A stretch of DNA of 64,000 bases. Origin: Streptomyces natalensis ATCC 27448. Its GTDB lineage: Bacteria; Actinomycetota; Actinomycetes; Streptomycetales; Streptomycetaceae. The stretch is taken from assembly GCF_000935125.1 (NCBI RefSeq), contig NZ_JRKI01000008.1, positions 186,001 to 250,000 on the forward strand. The letters are read 5' to 3'. Numbering within the stretch: position 1 is the first letter of the stretch; each line of letters starts with the position of its first letter. Below are positions 61,571-64,000 of this stretch, piece after piece. The position numbers were made by a program, and so were the translations under genes. The notes beneath the pieces are model-generated. The model did not search any database. It had not been told where the DNA came from and worked only from the letters and a program-made list of their open reading frames with translations.

Positions 61571-64000
61571 ATGGATCACTCCCCACACCCGACGAACCGG
61601 CCCGCACCGGCCCCGGCGCGCCCCCGGCCGCCCCGGCCCGCATCCCGCCGGACCCGCAAGCTGATCGCACCGCTGCTCGCCGCCGCCGTCGTCGCCGTCC
61701 TGGCGCCCGCCTCGGTCCCGGCCGCGGGGTCCGTCGCGGATGCGGCCCCCGCTCCGGCCGCGTCCCTGCCGCCGGACGGCTCCTGCATGCGGCCCGGCTG
61801 GACGGCCACCGCCACGCGTATCGACCCGAAGGACACCCACCACGCCTTCGTCGGCAATGGCTATCTGGGGCAGCGGGTCCCGCCCAACGGCACCGGATAT
61901 GCCGCCCCCGGCGGGGCAACCGGCTGGCCGCTCAAGACCCCCGCCTACGACGGATCCTTCGTCTCCGGGCTGTACGCCAAGGGGCCGAAGGACGTCGCGG
62001 GCCGCCAGGCCATCGCGGCGCTCCCCACCTGGACCACGCTGAACGTGACCACCGGCGGCACCCATCCCGACACCTTCTCCTCCACCACTGCACCCGGCCG
62101 CATCTCCCACTACCGCCAGACCCTCTCCCTCCGCTGCGGCTTTCTGCGCACCTCGCTGACCTGGACCGCCGCCGACGGCCGCGCCACCGACCTGGTCTAC
62201 GACGTCCTCGCCGACCGCACCGACGCCCACACCGCCGCCGTGCGGCTGCGGATGACGCCCCACTGGACCGGCCACGCCACCGTCACCGACCTCCTCGACG
62301 GCCGCGGCGCCCGCCGGATCGCGCCCACCCACACCGCCGCCACGGCCGACGGCACCATGGACGTCGCCTTCCGCACCGACGGCACCCGCACCGACGGCGC
62401 GGTGGCCTCCACGCTGCGCACCGGCCCCGGAATCCCCACCGCCCGCACGCCACGTCCGGGCCCTTCGGGCCGCCTGACCAACCGCCAAAGCCTCTCCTTC
62501 CCCGTACGCTCCGGCCGCCCCTACGAGCTGACCAAGTACCTCGGCGTCGACACCGCACTCACCTCCCGCTCCCCGCGTGCCGCGGCCGACGCCGCATCCC
62601 AGCGGGCCGCGCGCCGCGGCTGGGACGCCCTCTTCGCACGGCACACCGCGGCCTGGCAGCGGCTGTGGCGCTCCGACATCGAGGTGACGGGGCACCGCGC
62701 CCTTCAGTCCTGGGTGCGCGCCGCGCAGTACGGGCTGCTCTCCAGCACCCGCGCCAACAGCCGCAACAGCATCGGCCCCACCGGCCTGACCAGCGACAAC
62801 TACGCCGGCGAGATCTTCTGGGACGCCGAGACCTGGATGTACCCCGGCCTCCTGGCCACCCACCCCGCCCTCGCGCGGTCGATCGTCGACTACCGCTACC
62901 GGACCCGGGCCGCCGCCCGCGCCAACGCCCGCAAGCTCGGCTACGACGGCCTCTTCTACGCCTGGACCAGTGGCAGCAAGGGCGACCTGTGGAACGAGTG
63001 CCACAGCTGGGACCCGCCCCACTGCCGGACCCAGAACCACCTCATGGGCGATATCTCCCTGGCCGCCTGGCAGTACTACCTGGCCACCAAGGACACCGCC
63101 TGGCTGCGCTCACGCGGCTGGCCGGTCCTCAAGGGCATCGCCGCCTTCTGGGCGTCCCGGGCCACCCGGAACCCCGACGGCAGCTACTCCGTCAAGAACG
63201 TCGCCGGACCCGACGAATACAGCAACGGTGTCAACGACGCGGTCTTCACCAACGCCGGTGCGGCCACCGCTCTCCGGCACGCCACGCGGGCCGCCGCCCT
63301 CCTCGGCCTGCACGCCCCGGCCTCCTGGAACGCCCTCGCCGACAAGCTGCGGATCCCCTACGACGCCAAGCACCACCGCTTCCGGCAGTACGCCGGCTAC
63401 CGCGGCACCACCATCAAGCAGGCCGACACCGTCCTGCTGCTCTACCCGCTGCACTGGCCCATGTCGCCCCGGCAGGCGGCAAGCACCCTCGACTATTACG
63501 CCGCCCGCACCGACCCGGACGGCCCGGCCATGACCGATTCGGTCCACGCCATCGATGCCGCCGGTCTCGGCGAGCCCGGCTGTTCGACCTACACCTACCT
63601 CCTTCGTGCCATCAAACCCTTCGTCCGCGGTCCGTTCGCGCAGTTCTCCGAGGCGCGCGGCACCAAGGCCGGCGCCGACGACCCGCACGCCGGTCGGCCC
63701 GCGCAGGACTTCCTCACCGGCAAGGGCGGCTTCCTGCAGACCTTCACCTACGGCCTGACCGGCCTGCGGATGGAGGAGGACCGGCTGCGCCTGGACCCGA
63801 TGCTGCCGCCGCAGCTCTCCGACGGCGTCACCCTGCACGGCCTGCACTGGCAAGGACGCACCTACGACATCGCCCTCCGCGCGCACCACACCACCGTGCG
63901 GCTGACCGCCGGAGCACCGATGCGTATCGCCACCCCGGAGGGCGAGAAGGTGGTCAGCCGCGGCCTGCCCGCGGTCCTCAAGACCCGCCGGCCCGACCTC
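61571..64000 (+). CDS. Secreted GH65-family glycoside hydrolase, 3' truncated by window edge
   Basis: 810 codons open to the end of the window. ATG 61571 follows GGAGAG; the N-terminus (RRTRKLIAPLLAAAVVAVLA) is an export signal. GH65 motifs: EIFWDAETWMYPGLL, the catalytic Glu in VAGPDEYSNGVNDAVFTN, and KQADTVLLLY. Secreted GH65 proteins of actinobacteria and fungi include acid alpha,alpha-trehalases, while cytosolic ones are disaccharide phosphorylases; export here favours a hydrolase, but this is inference. A carbohydrate-binding module may follow beyond the edge. Confidence 0.9.
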   Translation, partial: MDHSPHPTNRPAPAPARPRPPRPASRRTRKLIAPLLAAAVVAVLAPASVPAAGSVADAAPAPAASLPPDGSCMRPGWTATATRIDPKDTHHAFVGNGYLGQRVPPNGTGYAAPGGATGWPLKTPAYDGSFVSGLYAKGPKDVAGRQAIAALPTWTTLNVTTGGTHPDTFSSTTAPGRISHYRQTLSLRCGFLRTSLTWTAADGRATDLVYDVLADRTDAHTAAVRLRMTPHWTGHATVTDLLDGRGARRIAPTHTAATADGTMDVAFRTDGTRTDGAVASTLRTGPGIPTARTPRPGPSGRLTNRQSLSFPVRSGRPYELTKYLGVDTALTSRSPRAAADAASQRAARRGWDALFARHTAAWQRLWRSDIEVTGHRALQSWVRAAQYGLLSSTRANSRNSIGPTGLTSDNYAGEIFWDAETWMYPGLLATHPALARSIVDYRYRTRAAARANARKLGYDGLFYAWTSGSKGDLWNECHSWDPPHCRTQNHLMGDISLAAWQYYLATKDTAWLRSRGWPVLKGIAAFWASRATRNPDGSYSVKNVAGPDEYSNGVNDAVFTNAGAATALRHATRAAALLGLHAPASWNALADKLRIPYDAKHHRFRQYAGYRGTTIKQADTVLLLYPLHWPMSPRQAASTLDYYAARTDPDGPAMTDSVHAIDAAGLGEPGCSTYTYLLRAIKPFVRGPFAQFSEARGTKAGADDPHAGRPAQDFLTGKGGFLQTFTYGLTGLRMEEDRLRLDPMLPPQLSDGVTLHGLHWQGRTYDIALRAHHTTVRLTAGAPMRIATPEGEKVVSRGLPAVLKTRRPDL

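Overview
The window is a GC-rich actinobacterial chromosome segment, almost certainly from a Streptomyces. Codon third positions are mostly G or C. It carries a chaplin, the developmental regulator adpA next to orn, a TTA (bldA-type) codon inside adpA, a secreted beta-N-acetylhexosaminidase, a GH18 chitinase and a leucine/isovalerate catabolic operon. The species cannot be fixed from sequence alone. Both ends cut through genes: an acyl-CoA synthetase on the left and a secreted GH65 hydrolase on the right.

Layout. 1-11.8 kb: the synthetase tail, a tRNA-Lys(CUU), an IclR regulator with an apparent one-base frameshift, an EhuBCDA-type amino-acid/ectoine-like ABC transporter, and around it DUF3830, an amidase, a D-2-hydroxyacid dehydrogenase, two maleate-isomerase/EutA-like proteins and a flavin-dependent oxidoreductase. 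This looks like an uncharacterised uptake-and-catabolism locus. 11.8-16.1 kb: a GGDEF-EAL protein, a secreted M6-like metalloprotease, a second identical tRNA-Lys(CUU) and a primase/polymerase-like gene. 16.4-21.1 kb: a small protein followed by three overlapping genes for a PD-(D/E)XK nuclease with four cysteines, an unknown protein and an SF1 helicase. 21.4-30.3 kb: a histidine phosphatase, monooxygenase, aldo/keto reductase, two HTH regulators, a glycosyltransferase, a chaplin and a spermidine-synthase-like protein. 30.5-36.6 kb: a two-component system with a divergent membrane protein, a chitinase, an AraC regulator with a divergent NAD(P)-binding protein, and tRNA-His. 36.8-44.6 kb: orn-adpA, a universal stress protein, glmS and hexosaminidase. 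44.6-53.4 kb: a leucine catabolic operon (acyl-CoA dehydrogenase, HMG-CoA lyase, methylcrotonyl-CoA carboxylase alpha and beta) divergent from a TetR gene across a perfect 16-bp inverted repeat, then a second acyl-CoA dehydrogenase and a TesB thioesterase. 53.4-64 kb: a MerR/aldo-keto reductase pair behind a four-unit operator-like array, a phosphatase-like protein, agmatinase, a YhgE/Pip membrane protein with a degenerate ABC ATPase, and the GH65 enzyme.

The most unusual features are: (i) two copies of a 35-codon upstream ORF cassette, each ending in an ATGA overlap with the start codon of an unrelated gene; (ii) a palindromic module of that cassette that also sits in frame in the ATP-lid of a histidine kinase; (iii) the nuclease/unknown/helicase operon; (iv) the EhuBCDA/DUF3830/maleate-isomerase-like locus; (v) the MerR operator array; and (vi) a chaplin whose predicted mature end is Gly-Gly-His. 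Short tandem duplications are frequent across the window. No transposase, integrase, CRISPR array or prophage gene was seen.
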